In this document: positions 15,084-24,159 of the stretch, one piece after another
How the letters are laid out: each line of letters opens with the position of its first letter
Numbering within the stretch: position 1 is the stretch's first letter
Assembly (NCBI GenBank): GCA_023402505.1
Contig: JAEYGD010000367.1
Span: forward strand, 1-64,000
Length of the DNA: 64,000 nt
Origin: Actinomycetes bacterium
Lineage (GTDB): Bacteria > Actinomycetota > Actinomycetes > Mycobacteriales > Micromonosporaceae
Direction: 5' to 3'
Notes under the pieces: model-generated
The model's database searches: none
What the model saw: the letters and a program-made list of their open reading frames with translations, nothing else
Told to the model about the DNA's origin: nothing
Translations under genes and position numbers: made by a program

Positions 15084-17599
15084 CACCACCGACCGAAGCA
15101 TTCAGACCGGCAGTCGTGTCGCCGCCACCGGCGCCCAGCTCCACATCCGGGCCGGGCGCCGGTCCCATCCCGCCTCCCACCGGACCCGGGGATGCTCTGG
15201 TCGACGCCGCCGTGTGGGCCACCCAGCGGCCGTGGTTGGCGGCTGTCGCCGCCGGCCTGCTGATGGTGTGGATCGCAGCCCGCAACCTGGTCGAGACCTG
15301 GCGGCACCGCCACCACGCCCACGGCGCGCGGTTGGTCACGATCGCGCCGCCGCCGGAGGTCGACCCGCACAGCGCTGGCGCGCTGTGGGCGAACGTGGCC
15401 GGCGTGCTGACCCCGTCGCGGCGTCGGCGCCTGCTCTACGGCGCCCCGCACGTCGTGTGGCAGTACACGTGGTCCGGCCGGCAGCTGCTCATCTCGATCT
15501 GGGTGCCCGGCACCGTCCCGCCCGGTGCGGTCGAGGCGGCGGTGCGGGCGGCGTGGCCCGGCTCGGCCACCACGACCGACGACAACCCTCCGCCGCCGAT
15601 ACCGTTGGACGCGCGTCCCGCCGCCGGTGGGCACCTGCTGCCGGTGCACGCGGAGTGGCTGCCGCTTGCCACCGACCACGACACCGACCCGCTGCGCCCG
15701 CTGATGTCGGCCGGCTCCCAGCTCAAACCCGGCGAGTACGCGTGCGTGCAGATCCTCGCCCGCCCGGCCAGCCCGCGGCGGGCGGCACGGGCCCGCCGCG
15801 CGGCCGGGCGGCTGCGGGCCGGCAAGACCGCCGTACCGGCGATCAACCCCGCCGCGCCGGTGCTGTGGCTGCTGGAGGCGTTCCTGCCCGGCAGCGGCGG
15901 CACCGGCCGCGCCACAGCCCCAGCCGCCCGTCGGGATCCCACCGTCGAGCGCGACGTCCGGGCGATCCTGGACAAGACCGCGCACCCGCTGTGGACCACC
16001 GGCATCCGGTACGCGGTCGCCACCACCAGCCGGCGGCCCGGCGCCGACCCGCGTGGCCGGCTGCGGGGCATCGCCGACACCATCGCCTCGGCCTTCGCCA
16101 TCCACACCGGCCGCAACCGGCTCACCCACCGGGCCCGGATGCCCGCGCCGGTGGCCGTCCTCGCCGCACGCCGGCTCGGCCCGGGGTTCCTCACCTCCGC
16201 CCCGGAACTCGCCGCCCTCGCGGCCCTGCCGCGCGACCTCGCCGTGCCCGGCCTCGACCGGGCGCGGGCCGCGTCCATGCCGGCACCGGTCGCCGTCCCC
16301 GGCGGCGGACGCGGAGTGAAGATGCTCGGCGACGCCGAAATCGGCGGGCACAGCGTGGGGCTGTCGGTGCCCGACGCGAGGTATCACCTGCATGTGATCG
16401 GCTCAACCGGGTCCGGCAAGACCACCCTGCTGGTCAACATGGCCCTCGACGACATCAAGGCCGGTCGGGGCACCGTCGTCATCGACCCGCACGGCGACCT
16501 CGTCCTGGACATCCTCGACCGGCTCCCCGCCGACGTCGCCGACCGCGTCGTGCTCTTCGACCCGGACCAAGACAATCCACCGACGCTGAATCCGCTCGAG
16601 GGCGACGACCCCGACCTGGTCGTCGACAACCTCGTGTCGATCTTCGGCAATATCTTCGCCAAGGCGTGGGGTCCGCGGATGGACGACGTCATGCGGGTGG
16701 CCTGCCTGACCCTGCTGCGCCACAACAACGTGACCTTGCAGCACATCCCCCCGCTGCTCAACAGCCCCCATTTCCGGTCCGCGATGACTGTGGACCTGGA
16801 CGACCCGGCCGGGCTGAGCGGCTTCTGGCAGTGGTACGACGGCCTCAACGACAGCCTGCGGTCGCAGGTCATCGGGCCGGTCCTCGCCCGGCTGCGGGCG
16901 TTCCTGCTGCGCGACTTCGTCAAACGCACCATGCGCTACCCCCGCTCGAGCTTCGACATGGGCCGCGTGCTCGACGGTGGGGTGCTACTCGTCCGCATCC
17001 CCAAGGGGGTGCTGGGTGAGGACACCAGCCGGCTGCTCGGCTCCCTCGTCCTCGCGCAGGTGTGGCAGGCCGCCACCGCCCGCGCCGCGATCGCCCCCGA
17101 CCGGCGCCGCGACGCGACCCTGATCATCGACGAGGCCCAGAACTTCCTGACCCTGGCCAACTCGCTGGACACGATGCTCGCCGAGGCGCGCAAGTACCGG
17201 CTCTCCCTCGTGCTCGCCCACCAGGACCTGGCGCAGTTCCCGCGCGACCTGCTCGCCGCGACGTCGGCCAACGCCCGCAACAAGATCTACTTCACGGTGG
17301 CGCCGGAGGACGCGAAGCAGCTCGCCCGGCACACCCTGCCCGAACTGGGCGAGCACGACCTCGCCCACCTCGACGCGTACACCGCCGCCGCACGTCTGGT
17401 CGTCAACGGCCGCCAGACCCCGGCGTTCACCATGCGGACCCGGCCGCCGAAGCCGGTCGTCGGCGAGGCGACCGCCATCCGCCAGGCCGCCGCCGCGGCG
17501 GTACCATGCCAGGACACCAGCGCCGTCGACGAACTCGTCGAACGGCTCAGCCGCAAGCCCGAACAACGGCGGTCCCGTCCGAAGAGCGACCGGACCTGA
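15080..17599 (+). CDS. VirD4-like type IV coupling protein
   Basis: An 839-residue ATPase that should bring the transferred DNA and relaxase to the secretion channel. One hydrophobic helix (PWLAAVAAGLLMVWIAA, about residues 50-66) anchors it. Walker A is IGSTGSGKTTLL with K447, followed by VVIDPHGDLVLDIL; Walker B is ATLIIDEAQNF with D684-E685. SLVLAHQDLAQ and ANARNKIYFTVAPEDAKQLARH match the VirD4/TraD-type and TraG-C region. The GTG start overlaps the VirB4 stop. The large N-terminal part (70-410) is not found in proteobacterial TraD and is typical of the actinobacterial family. It is the last gene of the operon. Confidence 0.85.
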   Translation: MTPPTEAFRPAVVSPPPAPSSTSGPGAGPIPPPTGPGDALVDAAVWATQRPWLAAVAAGLLMVWIAARNLVETWRHRHHAHGARLVTIAPPPEVDPHSAGALWANVAGVLTPSRRRRLLYGAPHVVWQYTWSGRQLLISIWVPGTVPPGAVEAAVRAAWPGSATTTDDNPPPPIPLDARPAAGGHLLPVHAEWLPLATDHDTDPLRPLMSAGSQLKPGEYACVQILARPASPRRAARARRAAGRLRAGKTAVPAINPAAPVLWLLEAFLPGSGGTGRATAPAARRDPTVERDVRAILDKTAHPLWTTGIRYAVATTSRRPGADPRGRLRGIADTIASAFAIHTGRNRLTHRARMPAPVAVLAARRLGPGFLTSAPELAALAALPRDLAVPGLDRARAASMPAPVAVPGGGRGVKMLGDAEIGGHSVGLSVPDARYHLHVIGSTGSGKTTLLVNMALDDIKAGRGTVVIDPHGDLVLDILDRLPADVADRVVLFDPDQDNPPTLNPLEGDDPDLVVDNLVSIFGNIFAKAWGPRMDDVMRVACLTLLRHNNVTLQHIPPLLNSPHFRSAMTVDLDDPAGLSGFWQWYDGLNDSLRSQVIGPVLARLRAFLLRDFVKRTMRYPRSSFDMGRVLDGGVLLVRIPKGVLGEDTSRLLGSLVLAQVWQAATARAAIAPDRRRDATLIIDEAQNFLTLANSLDTMLAEARKYRLSLVLAHQDLAQFPRDLLAATSANARNKIYFTVAPEDAKQLARHTLPELGEHDLAHLDAYTAAARLVVNGRQTPAFTMRTRPPKPVVGEATAIRQAAAAAVPCQDTSAVDELVERLSRKPEQRRSRPKSDRT

Positions 17600-17697
17600 C
17601 CTGACCGTCTCTGCCAGTCCGGTGGCGTCGCCCGGGTCGCGCACCGGCTCGGCACCGGGATCGCGACCGGTGACCGCCGGACACCGGCGGCACAGTG

Positions 17698-17714
17698 CTG
17701 ACCTGGGCTGTCAG
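17698..17714 (-). promoter_or_regulatory. Shared operator-like motif, copy f
   Basis: CTGACCTGGGCTGTCAG, read from the other strand as CTGACAGCCCAGGTCAG, is the shared motif 100 bp before the replication-relaxation gene. TGTCAG repeats follow at 17710 and 17732. Confidence 0.5.
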
Positions 17715-17814
17715 TGCCGCACACGCCCCTGACAGACCCTCCGCACCGACCTCTGCGTCTCCAGACACCCCTCCCGATCGGGAGGGGAAACTCATCCTGC
17801 ATGGAGCAAACGTC

Positions 17815-18690
17815 GTGTACTCCCGTGTCCCGCCCGCCTCCGGCAAACCGGATCCACTCGCGGTCTTCGGCCGCATCGTCCCCCGCGACCACGCCCTGCT
17901 CAGGCTGCTCGCCGAGCACTACCTGCTGTCCACCGACCAGATCACCAGCGCCTTCTTCGACAGCCGTCGCACCGCCCAGCGGCGGCTGACGATCCTGCAC
18001 CGCCTCGACGTGCTGCACCGCTTCGGCCGCAGCGGCGCCCACGGCCGGTACGGGTCCCTGCTCTACACCCTCGGCCCCGTCGGACTGCAACTGCACCCGA
18101 CCGCCTACCACGACCCGGCCGGCCTCGGCGGCAAGCCGCCGCGCAGTTCCCTGGAGCGGGCCAAGCGGATCGCCGCCAGCGGCCAGGTCAACCACCTGCT
18201 CGGGGTCAACCAGTTCTTCACCGACCTGATCGCCACCGCCCGCCGCGCCGGCAGCGGGCGCCTGTCCCGCTGGTGGTCCGAACAGCACGCCACCACCGTC
18301 TACGCCCAGGCGGGCATCCGCCCCGACGGGCACGGCGTGTGGACCGTCGGCGACACCTCGACCGGCTTCTTCCTCGAGCACGACAACGACACCGAGAACC
18401 TCGCCCGGGTCGTGGCCAAGCTGCGCGGCTACGAGCGCCTCACCACCTTCGGCCCCCGCTACCCCGTCCTGTTCTGGGTGCCGAGCCGGCGCCGCGAGGC
18501 CAGCCTGCTCGGCGTGCTCGCCGGGCTGCGCACCGCCAGCCCGATCGCCACCGCCGTGCACGGCCCGGACCCGGCCGGTCGGGTGTGGACCCTTGTCTCG
18601 GACCCCACCCACCGGCGGCACCTGCACGAGCTGCCCTCCGACCACGGACCCGACACGGTCACCAACCCGCAGCGCTTCGACGACCTGTGA
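17815..18690 (+). CDS. Replication-relaxation family protein
   Basis: A 291-residue protein of the Replic_Relax family (PF13814), present on many actinobacterial plasmids and conjugative elements. The start region has a winged-helix segment, RDHALLRLLAEHYLLSTDQITSAFF, followed by RRTAQRRLTILHRLDVLHRF. FFLEHDNDTENLARVVAKL and YPVLFWVPSRRREASLL are family landmarks. GTG 17815 has GGAG eight bases upstream; longer in-frame extensions are Pro-rich and unlikely. It may bind the origin of transfer or replication and act with the coupling protein encoded just upstream. Its biochemical activity is not established. Confidence 0.7.
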   Translation: MYSRVPPASGKPDPLAVFGRIVPRDHALLRLLAEHYLLSTDQITSAFFDSRRTAQRRLTILHRLDVLHRFGRSGAHGRYGSLLYTLGPVGLQLHPTAYHDPAGLGGKPPRSSLERAKRIAASGQVNHLLGVNQFFTDLIATARRAGSGRLSRWWSEQHATTVYAQAGIRPDGHGVWTVGDTSTGFFLEHDNDTENLARVVAKLRGYERLTTFGPRYPVLFWVPSRRREASLLGVLAGLRTASPIATAVHGPDPAGRVWTLVSDPTHRRHLHELPSDHGPDTVTNPQRFDDL

Positions 18691-18692
18691 GA

Positions 18693-18709
18693 CTCACACC
18701 GCAGGTCAG
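18693..18709 (+). promoter_or_regulatory. Shared operator-like motif, copy d
   Basis: CTCACACCGCAGGTCAG lies immediately after the stop codon at 18690. The rest of the 486-bp gap to 19177 holds a second copy (18847-18864) and no gene that I can support. Confidence 0.5.
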
Positions 18710-18846
18710 CGGCGCTGAACAGGCCAGCCTGGGCACCTGTGCGCCGGCCGACTACCGTCCGCGTCTGTCACCAAGCAAGATCATTTGTGAGAGTCGGGAC
18801 GTCGCACAGCGTCGGCGCCGACAACGGCCCACAGCGGGCCGGAATG

Positions 18847-18864
18847 TCTCACAGCGCAGGTCAA
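18847..18864 (+). promoter_or_regulatory. Shared operator-like motif, copy c
   Basis: TCTCACAGCGCAGGTCAA matches copy b almost exactly. It is about 310 bp upstream of the gene at 19177. Confidence 0.55.
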
Positions 18865-19176
18865 CCCCACTTTTCGGCGATCAACTCACCGGACCGGCCT
18901 GACAGAACAGGCCGCTACCGTTCACGGCACTACCACACCTCACATAGCGCTCCACCCGGTTCGGTCCCATCCCAGGGATCATCGCCGCACCACCCGGTGC
19001 GCCACGCCCACCCGCTTCGGCCGGTCGGCACGCGCCCGGCGCGGCGACCCCTCAGGGTCGCACCAACCACCCGCACCACCCCTTTCCCTTCCGCTCTGAC
19101 CCGACCCATGCACCCGGTGGGCCGGTCAGTTCCGCGCGCCCGCGCACCCCCTCACCCACGAAGGAGGACCTCGCCT

Positions 19177-20001
19177 ATGTCCGCTGTCAACGGCACCCCG
19201 CTGACCCGCCACGGCAGCCGCGTGCCCGCCATCCCGGCACGACCGGCCCCAGCGAAGGCCCGCCCGGCGCCCGCGCCCCGGCCGGCCGCCACCCGGGCCA
19301 CCACGGCCGGCGTGCGGCCGACCGTCACGCCGGCCCCGACCGTCGAGACGATGGTCATCTGCCTGCCCGACGGGCTGCCCGCCGAGGCGCTCACCAGCCA
19401 CCAGCTCGACACCCACTTCGGTGTCACCGGCACCCTCACGCCCCTGTTCTGGGCGGTGCCGCAGCTGCGGCTGTGGCAGCGCCAGCAGATGATCGGCCTG
19501 CGCAAGGGCCGGCCCGCTCCGTGCGCGGGCGGACCGGTGCGGCTTCTCGACCTGGCTGGGATGCGTCATGCCGCCGCGGTCGGCGCCGGCATCCGCTACC
19601 AGATGTGGCAGCGGGTCGTGCACGGCACCCCACCGGCCATCCCGTGGCCGGTGTTCGAAACCCGCCACATCACCGACCCGGACCGCTACCCCCTCGACAC
19701 CGCGATCGCGGACTTCCACGCCCAACCCCGCGTCCACGCCATGCGCCTGCACGCCGCCGCCACCCCCGGCTCCGGCCAGCCCGGTGTCGGGGAGCTGGAG
19801 ATGTACCAGGCAGGCCAGGTCGCCTACCAGCACTACCGCGCCGCCAGCGCCGTCGTCGGCGACGCGATGCTCACCGCCGACGGCCGAAAGCTCGCCCCGG
19901 CCAGCGACTCCCTCGCCGCCCGCATCAGCTACCTCGAGCAGGCCCTGGCCCACCTCGACACCGTCGGCCCGGGCCAGCGGCTGCTCGCCGTCGCTCTCTA
20001 A
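19177..20001 (+). CDS. Conserved hypothetical protein of the conjugative element
   Basis: A 274-residue protein that I cannot assign. The first 60 residues are Pro/Ala/Arg-rich and probably disordered. A compact region follows (ETMVICLPDGLPAEALTSHQLDTHF to RYQMWQRVVHGTPPAIPWPVF), and the C-terminus is helical (ASDSLAARISYLEQALAHLD). No signal peptide or membrane helix is seen. ATG 19177 follows AAGGAGGACCTCGCCT. It is the first gene of a unit preceded by two operator-like motifs and followed by two further hypotheticals, so it probably belongs to the element's accessory or establishment genes. Confidence 0.7.
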   Translation: MSAVNGTPLTRHGSRVPAIPARPAPAKARPAPAPRPAATRATTAGVRPTVTPAPTVETMVICLPDGLPAEALTSHQLDTHFGVTGTLTPLFWAVPQLRLWQRQQMIGLRKGRPAPCAGGPVRLLDLAGMRHAAAVGAGIRYQMWQRVVHGTPPAIPWPVFETRHITDPDRYPLDTAIADFHAQPRVHAMRLHAAATPGSGQPGVGELEMYQAGQVAYQHYRAASAVVGDAMLTADGRKLAPASDSLAARISYLEQALAHLDTVGPGQRLLAVAL

Positions 20002-20111
20002 CCCCCAACCCCCCGCCTCCCCAGTGCGAGGCACCCGCAGCCGCTCCTTCGCGGATCGGCTGTGGACGCCCCGTGCCCACCTGCCCTGAACACCGTCACG
20101 GAAGGAGCATC

Positions 20112-20528
20112 ATGTCCCGCTACCTGTACTTCGACCTGCAGGCTGTCGCCGCCCAGGCGCGGCACGCCGTCCTTGCCGACCGGAACCTGCCCACCCGCTG
20201 CGGCGGCGTCGGCGAGAACCGGTCGGCCGAGCCGGCGCTGCGGCTCTACCGCCACTGCGGTCGGCCCCGGCTCGCCGGCAACGGATGCCACCGCGCCTAC
20301 GAACCGCTGCCCCCGTCGGTCGAAGCGGACAACGACCTGACCACCCCCGCCGTCCGGCTGCCGCACATCGATGACCCCCAGGGCTTGCCGCTGCTCGACA
20401 GCGCCGGACCGTCGCTGATGGACCTGCTCACGCATGGTCTGAGCGACGGCGCGCAATGGGTGATGGTCGACCCGAACACCCTCACCGTCGGAGTCGGCCG
20501 GCGCCGCCGGCGCCGGGCTCCACGCTGA
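20112..20528 (+). CDS. Hypothetical protein, short member of a paralogous family
   Basis: A 138-residue protein beginning MSRYLYFDLQAVAAQARH and ending in an Arg-rich tail. The segment LPLLDSAGPSLMDLLTHGLSDGAQWVMVDPNT corresponds to SLLDRLRAAARQGHRWLVIDTSAPP in the protein at 38283 and to RLIDILRAGRALDRPWLAINTDAGP at 20942, so the three appear to be distant paralogues, this being the shortest. ATG follows GAAGGAGCATC. Its function is unknown; no catalytic motif is visible. The 413 bp after it (20529-20941) hold no gene that I can support. Confidence 0.6.
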   Translation: MSRYLYFDLQAVAAQARHAVLADRNLPTRCGGVGENRSAEPALRLYRHCGRPRLAGNGCHRAYEPLPPSVEADNDLTTPAVRLPHIDDPQGLPLLDSAGPSLMDLLTHGLSDGAQWVMVDPNTLTVGVGRRRRRRAPR

Positions 20529-20941
20529 CCCGCACCACACCCCCGGGTGGGCCGGTCTGTCGCACCCGCGACCAGCCGGCCCACCTGAGGCCGCGCCACG
20601 AAACCACCGCTGGCGCCGTCACTGACCACGCCGCAGGCACCAGGAGCGTGCTTCCCACAGGCTGTGCTCGACACAGCGTTGATGACCGGCGCGTCCCATC
20701 GGCGGCAGTCACCTCCACACCGGGTTCTTTCCCGAGTTGAGTGCCCACCACCATCGCGGCCCTCGTCCAGCCACAGCCCGCCTCGCTCGGCTGCGTCACA
20801 CCAGCCCGCCCACCACCGCGAGGGGACTTCTCGCCCGAACGCCAGGTGCCCCGGGCGTGGGGCGCCTCATCCCACCTGGCCTGAGACAGGCCGCCCTGTT
20901 CCTCTTCCCGTCTCTCCCCTTCCAAGGAGGTCCGGTTCACC

Positions 20942-21862
20942 ATGCCCACCCGACTGTGGTTCCGCGTCGAGGACGTGCTGCCGCTGGCAGAACACGCCCT
21001 CGCCTGCCCCACCCACCGCCTCACCCGCGCGCAACTCGCCGCAGGCGAGCACAACACCCCGGCGCTGACCCTTCACCGGACCGGCCCCGAAGGACAGCTG
21101 CGATCCAACGGCGTGCCGGTCTGGCACACCCCACACGGCGACGAACAGGCCGCCTACGGCGGCGCGTGGCGCCCCACCGCAAGCTCCGTCCCCGAGCCGG
21201 ATCAGCACCTGTACCTGCCCCTGCGGCACGCCGGCCCCGACGGGCGCCGGCTGATCGACATCCTGCGCGCCGGCCGTGCCCTCGACCGTCCCTGGCTCGC
21301 GATCAACACCGACGCCGGACCCGGGTGCGCGTTGGACACCAGACACGTGGAGCTGTTCGACCACCGCGCGGACATCGCACCAGAGGGGGCGCGGTGGCGG
21401 CCGGTCATGGTGACCTCATCGGTGATCGACGGCCGGGACTACCCCGCGCTGGTCGCCGACGGCTACGTCGCCGGCAGAGACAGTCGCCTGATCTGCCGGT
21501 TCCATCAGCAGACCGTTCGGCAGATGGCCGCGGACCTCGCCGGGCCGTGGCGCGCCGACATGATGCCGGGCGAGTGCCCGCTGCTGCGCTTCGACGGCAC
21601 CACCGCGCTGCTCCTCGAAGAGGAAGACATCGGAGCAGCGATCCGCCTCGACGTTGACGACCGCTACTACCCCGACCGGGACGGCTACTACAGCATCGGC
21701 GCCTACCGATGGGATTGGCAAACCTCGCCTATCGAGGGCATGCCCGTGCGGAATCGGCTCCGGCTGTACCTGAGCGCCCTGTCCGGCCGCCTCCGACGGA
21801 TCACCGCCGCGCATCGCCTACCTCGGCAGACGTCCGCTGCTGGCGACAATCCGTTGTTCTGA
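20942..21862 (+). CDS. Hypothetical protein of a paralogous family
   Basis: A 306-residue cytoplasmic protein beginning MPTRLWFRVEDVLPLAEHAL, preceded by AAGGAGGTCCGGTTCACC. The central RRLIDILRAGRALDRPWLAINTD segment is shared with the proteins at 20112 and 38283. The C-terminal half is acidic and aromatic (LRLDVDDRYYPDRDGYYSIGAYRWDW). No known domain is recognised. Its stop codon lies only 26 bp before the left end of the Tn7-like transposon, so its 3' end could have served as a target-recognition site. The transposon separates it from the genes that resume at 30670. Confidence 0.65.
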   Translation: MPTRLWFRVEDVLPLAEHALACPTHRLTRAQLAAGEHNTPALTLHRTGPEGQLRSNGVPVWHTPHGDEQAAYGGAWRPTASSVPEPDQHLYLPLRHAGPDGRRLIDILRAGRALDRPWLAINTDAGPGCALDTRHVELFDHRADIAPEGARWRPVMVTSSVIDGRDYPALVADGYVAGRDSRLICRFHQQTVRQMAADLAGPWRADMMPGECPLLRFDGTTALLLEEEDIGAAIRLDVDDRYYPDRDGYYSIGAYRWDWQTSPIEGMPVRNRLRLYLSALSGRLRRITAAHRLPRQTSAAGDNPLF

Positions 21863-21888
21863 CCCGACATCCCGAGCCGCCGCCGAAC

Positions 21889-21990
21889 TGTGACTACCAC
21901 CGATAGATGGCGGGTCGAGCCGCCATGCCCAGGGACGTCGGCTCTGTTACCAGCGATAGTTGGCGGCGTTTCCCAGGTGTAGGTGGCGGC
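21889..21990 (+). repeat. Left transposon end with three TnsB-type sites
   Basis: L1 is the terminal repeat 21889-21913. L2 is 21948-21966 (TACCAGCGATAGTTGGCGG). L3 is a degenerate copy at 21972-21990 (CCCAGGTGTAGGTGGCGGC). L1 and L2 are widely spaced, L2 and L3 nearly adjacent. Confidence 0.8.
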
Positions 21991-22118
21991 TCGTGCCGGA
22001 CGCCTGTCGACGCTCCGGATCGTGGTAGGTCGGGTCATCGGGTGTGGGCATGCCGCTCTTCAGACCGTGCCCCGGAGAAGGGGAGTATCCAGCGGTCGTT
22101 CAGGATTGCCCGGTGCAG

Positions 22119-23312
22119 ATGTCGATCGTGATCGCCCAGGTTCCGGCCGTGTGGAATGTAGACGTCAATCTGATCACCGTGCGCGACGTCATCGACGACA
22201 CCCGCCCGGGTGACGTCGTCGTTCTGCCCGAAGGGATGCTGTCTGGCTACGGCGAGGATCTCGCGCCGCTGGCCGCGCTACCGCCGGACGCCGTACACCA
22301 CGCTGTGGACCAGGTGGCCGAGCTCGCCCGGCTGCATCAGGTGCAGATCTTCTGCGGTTCACTGCTGCCCGTTCAGGATGGATGGTGCAACGCCGGCCTC
22401 TTCTTCTCGGCCGACGGCCGCCATCAGGTCTACCGGAAGATCAACCTCGCGATGAACGAACGTGGTCGGCTGCATCCTGGTGATCATCTGCCGACCATGG
22501 ACCTCACCCGCCCGGACGGGAAAGTCACCATCGGTATGCAGCTCTGCCGCGAGATCCGATTTCCGGAACAATGGCAATACCTCGCGGCGGCCGGCGCGCA
22601 GATGTTCGTCTACCTCACCAACGCGGCCAACCCTGGCGAGGTCGATGGGGTCTGGCGAAGCCACCTGATCAGCCGCGCCGCCGAGAATCAGCGCTTCCTC
22701 GCCGCCGCCAACATCGCCCACCCGGACCAGCACTGCCCCAGCATGGTGATCTCACCGCGAGGCGAGGTAATCGCCGAACTCCCTCCCGGACGCCCCGGCC
22801 TGCTCCGGCAGACCATCCGTCCCGACGAGGCCGCCAACTGGTACCTCGGGCAACGCCGTCAGGACGTCGTCGCGTTGACCTACCAGGCAGGCGATCTGTC
22901 CCGGCGCGAACCCCACAACTCGGAGGACGACTACCAGCAGGCGCCGCAGCCGGCCGAGGGCGAGGCGAAGGTCATCACGCTCTGCGGCTCCACCAAGTTC
23001 GAGGCTGAGTTCGCGGAGGTCAACCAGCGGCTCACGATGGAAGGCTGCGTCGTGATCAGCCTCGGCATGTTCAGCCTCCCCGATCTGCCGAACTACGACT
23101 GGACAGTCGACAACTCGGGCCTGAAGAGACGGCTTGGCGGGGTGCACTTCCAAAAGATCCGGATGGCCGACGAGGTGTACGTCGTGGATCCGGGCGGCTA
23201 CTTAGGGGAGTCGACCCGACGGGAGATTGCGTACGCGGAGTCGCTCGGCAAGCCGGTTCGGTATCTGAGTCGTGAGCGCTTGGTGCGAACGGGGGACGGC
23301 CCCCAAGAGTGA
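22119..23312 (+). CDS. Nitrilase-superfamily hydrolase fused to a deoxyribosyltransferase-like domain
   Basis: A 397-residue two-domain cargo protein. Residues 1-280 are a carbon-nitrogen hydrolase with the full triad: E38 in LPEG, K107 in YRKINLA and C143 in GMQLCREIRFPE. It should cleave a nitrile, amide or carbamoyl compound; the substrate is unknown. Residues about 284-385 (VITLCGSTKFEAEF to DEVYVVDPGGYLGESTRREIAYA) resemble the nucleoside 2-deoxyribosyltransferase/DUF4406 fold, which breaks or exchanges N-glycosidic bonds. ATG 22119 is chosen because the hydrolase domain begins there; a start at 22044 would add 25 unrelated residues. A nucleotide-metabolism or defence role is an inference. 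Confidence 0.7.
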   Translation: MSIVIAQVPAVWNVDVNLITVRDVIDDTRPGDVVVLPEGMLSGYGEDLAPLAALPPDAVHHAVDQVAELARLHQVQIFCGSLLPVQDGWCNAGLFFSADGRHQVYRKINLAMNERGRLHPGDHLPTMDLTRPDGKVTIGMQLCREIRFPEQWQYLAAAGAQMFVYLTNAANPGEVDGVWRSHLISRAAENQRFLAAANIAHPDQHCPSMVISPRGEVIAELPPGRPGLLRQTIRPDEAANWYLGQRRQDVVALTYQAGDLSRREPHNSEDDYQQAPQPAEGEAKVITLCGSTKFEAEFAEVNQRLTMEGCVVISLGMFSLPDLPNYDWTVDNSGLKRRLGGVHFQKIRMADEVYVVDPGGYLGESTRREIAYAESLGKPVRYLSRERLVRTGDGPQE

Positions 23313-23381
23313 GTCCGACCGCGGTCCGCTCATCGGCGTACGCGGCTGCGGTGCCCTGAGCAATAGGAGGTCTTGTCGGCG

Positions 23382-24047
23382 GTGCCGACTACGGTTCCAC
23401 GCATGGATGCCAAGACCGCCGAGTTGCGGGCCGCCCACGATGTTCTCGCCGAGTTCTACGTCGACCGCCTTGCTGATGCCATGGATCGGATGCCCGTTGA
23501 CCGGGCCGTGCTCGGCTTGTTCTGCGACCTGGTACTCGATGCGGATCTCGGCACGAGCGTCGGGGACATCGGTTGCGGGACGGGTCGGCTTGAGCCCTAC
23601 CTGGCTGCCCGGGGTCTGTCGCCGCGGGGGATCGACCTGTCGCCGGAGATGATCCGGGTGGCCCGGCGGGACTATCCCGACTTCGGGTTCGAGGTTGCCG
23701 ATCTGCGGAAGCTGCCCTTCGAGGACGCCTCGCTCGCGGGTGTGGTCTGCTGGTATTCGCTGATGTATCTCCCGCCGTCTGATCGTCCGGTCGCCTTCGG
23801 GGAGTTGGCTCGGGTCGTGAAGCCGGGCGGTTTCCTGGCGACCGCGTTCAAGGCTGGTGACAGCCAGGTCCGGCGCGGTGGTCGGGGCGCGAATCTCGGC
23901 GTCGAGTTCGACGTCTACTGGTTGTCGCCCAGCGAGATGGAGCAGCGGGTGGTCGACGCCGGCTTCTCGACGGTGTTCTCGGCTGGCCGACCGGCCGAGG
24001 AGGGGGAGGGCCAGCCGCAGGGGTACCTGGTCGCCCGCAGGTCCTGA
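23382..24047 (+). CDS. Class I SAM-dependent methyltransferase (transposon cargo)
   Basis: A 221-residue small-molecule-type methyltransferase. Motif I is VGDIGCGTGRLEPYL, followed by GIDLSPEMIRVAR (motif II), FEVADLRKLPFED (motif III) and LARVVKPGGFLATAF (motif IV/V). AGGAGG at 23365 is best spaced for GTG 23382; ATG 23403 is an alternative start that keeps the whole domain. It follows the nitrilase-fusion gene in the same orientation, about 70 bp downstream, and precedes tnsA, so both are cargo of the Tn7-like element. The substrate is unknown. The pair might form one pathway. Confidence 0.75.
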   Translation: MPTTVPRMDAKTAELRAAHDVLAEFYVDRLADAMDRMPVDRAVLGLFCDLVLDADLGTSVGDIGCGTGRLEPYLAARGLSPRGIDLSPEMIRVARRDYPDFGFEVADLRKLPFEDASLAGVVCWYSLMYLPPSDRPVAFGELARVVKPGGFLATAFKAGDSQVRRGGRGANLGVEFDVYWLSPSEMEQRVVDAGFSTVFSAGRPAEEGEGQPQGYLVARRS

Positions 24048-24159
24048 CGCCGATCCGGGCCGCACCTGGTTTGATGGCGGTGGGTGGTTCGACTCGCCGC
24101 AAAGCCGCGCGAATCGGGAACCGAGTTACGGACATCCATCCATCTTGTTAGATGGGTGG

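Noticed and set aside
14363..16393. Long minus-strand open frame (676 codons) opposite the VirB4/VirD4 genes
   Set aside because: It is antisense to two clearly conserved ATPases and consists of low-complexity Arg/Gly/Ala sequence, the usual shadow of high-GC coding DNA.
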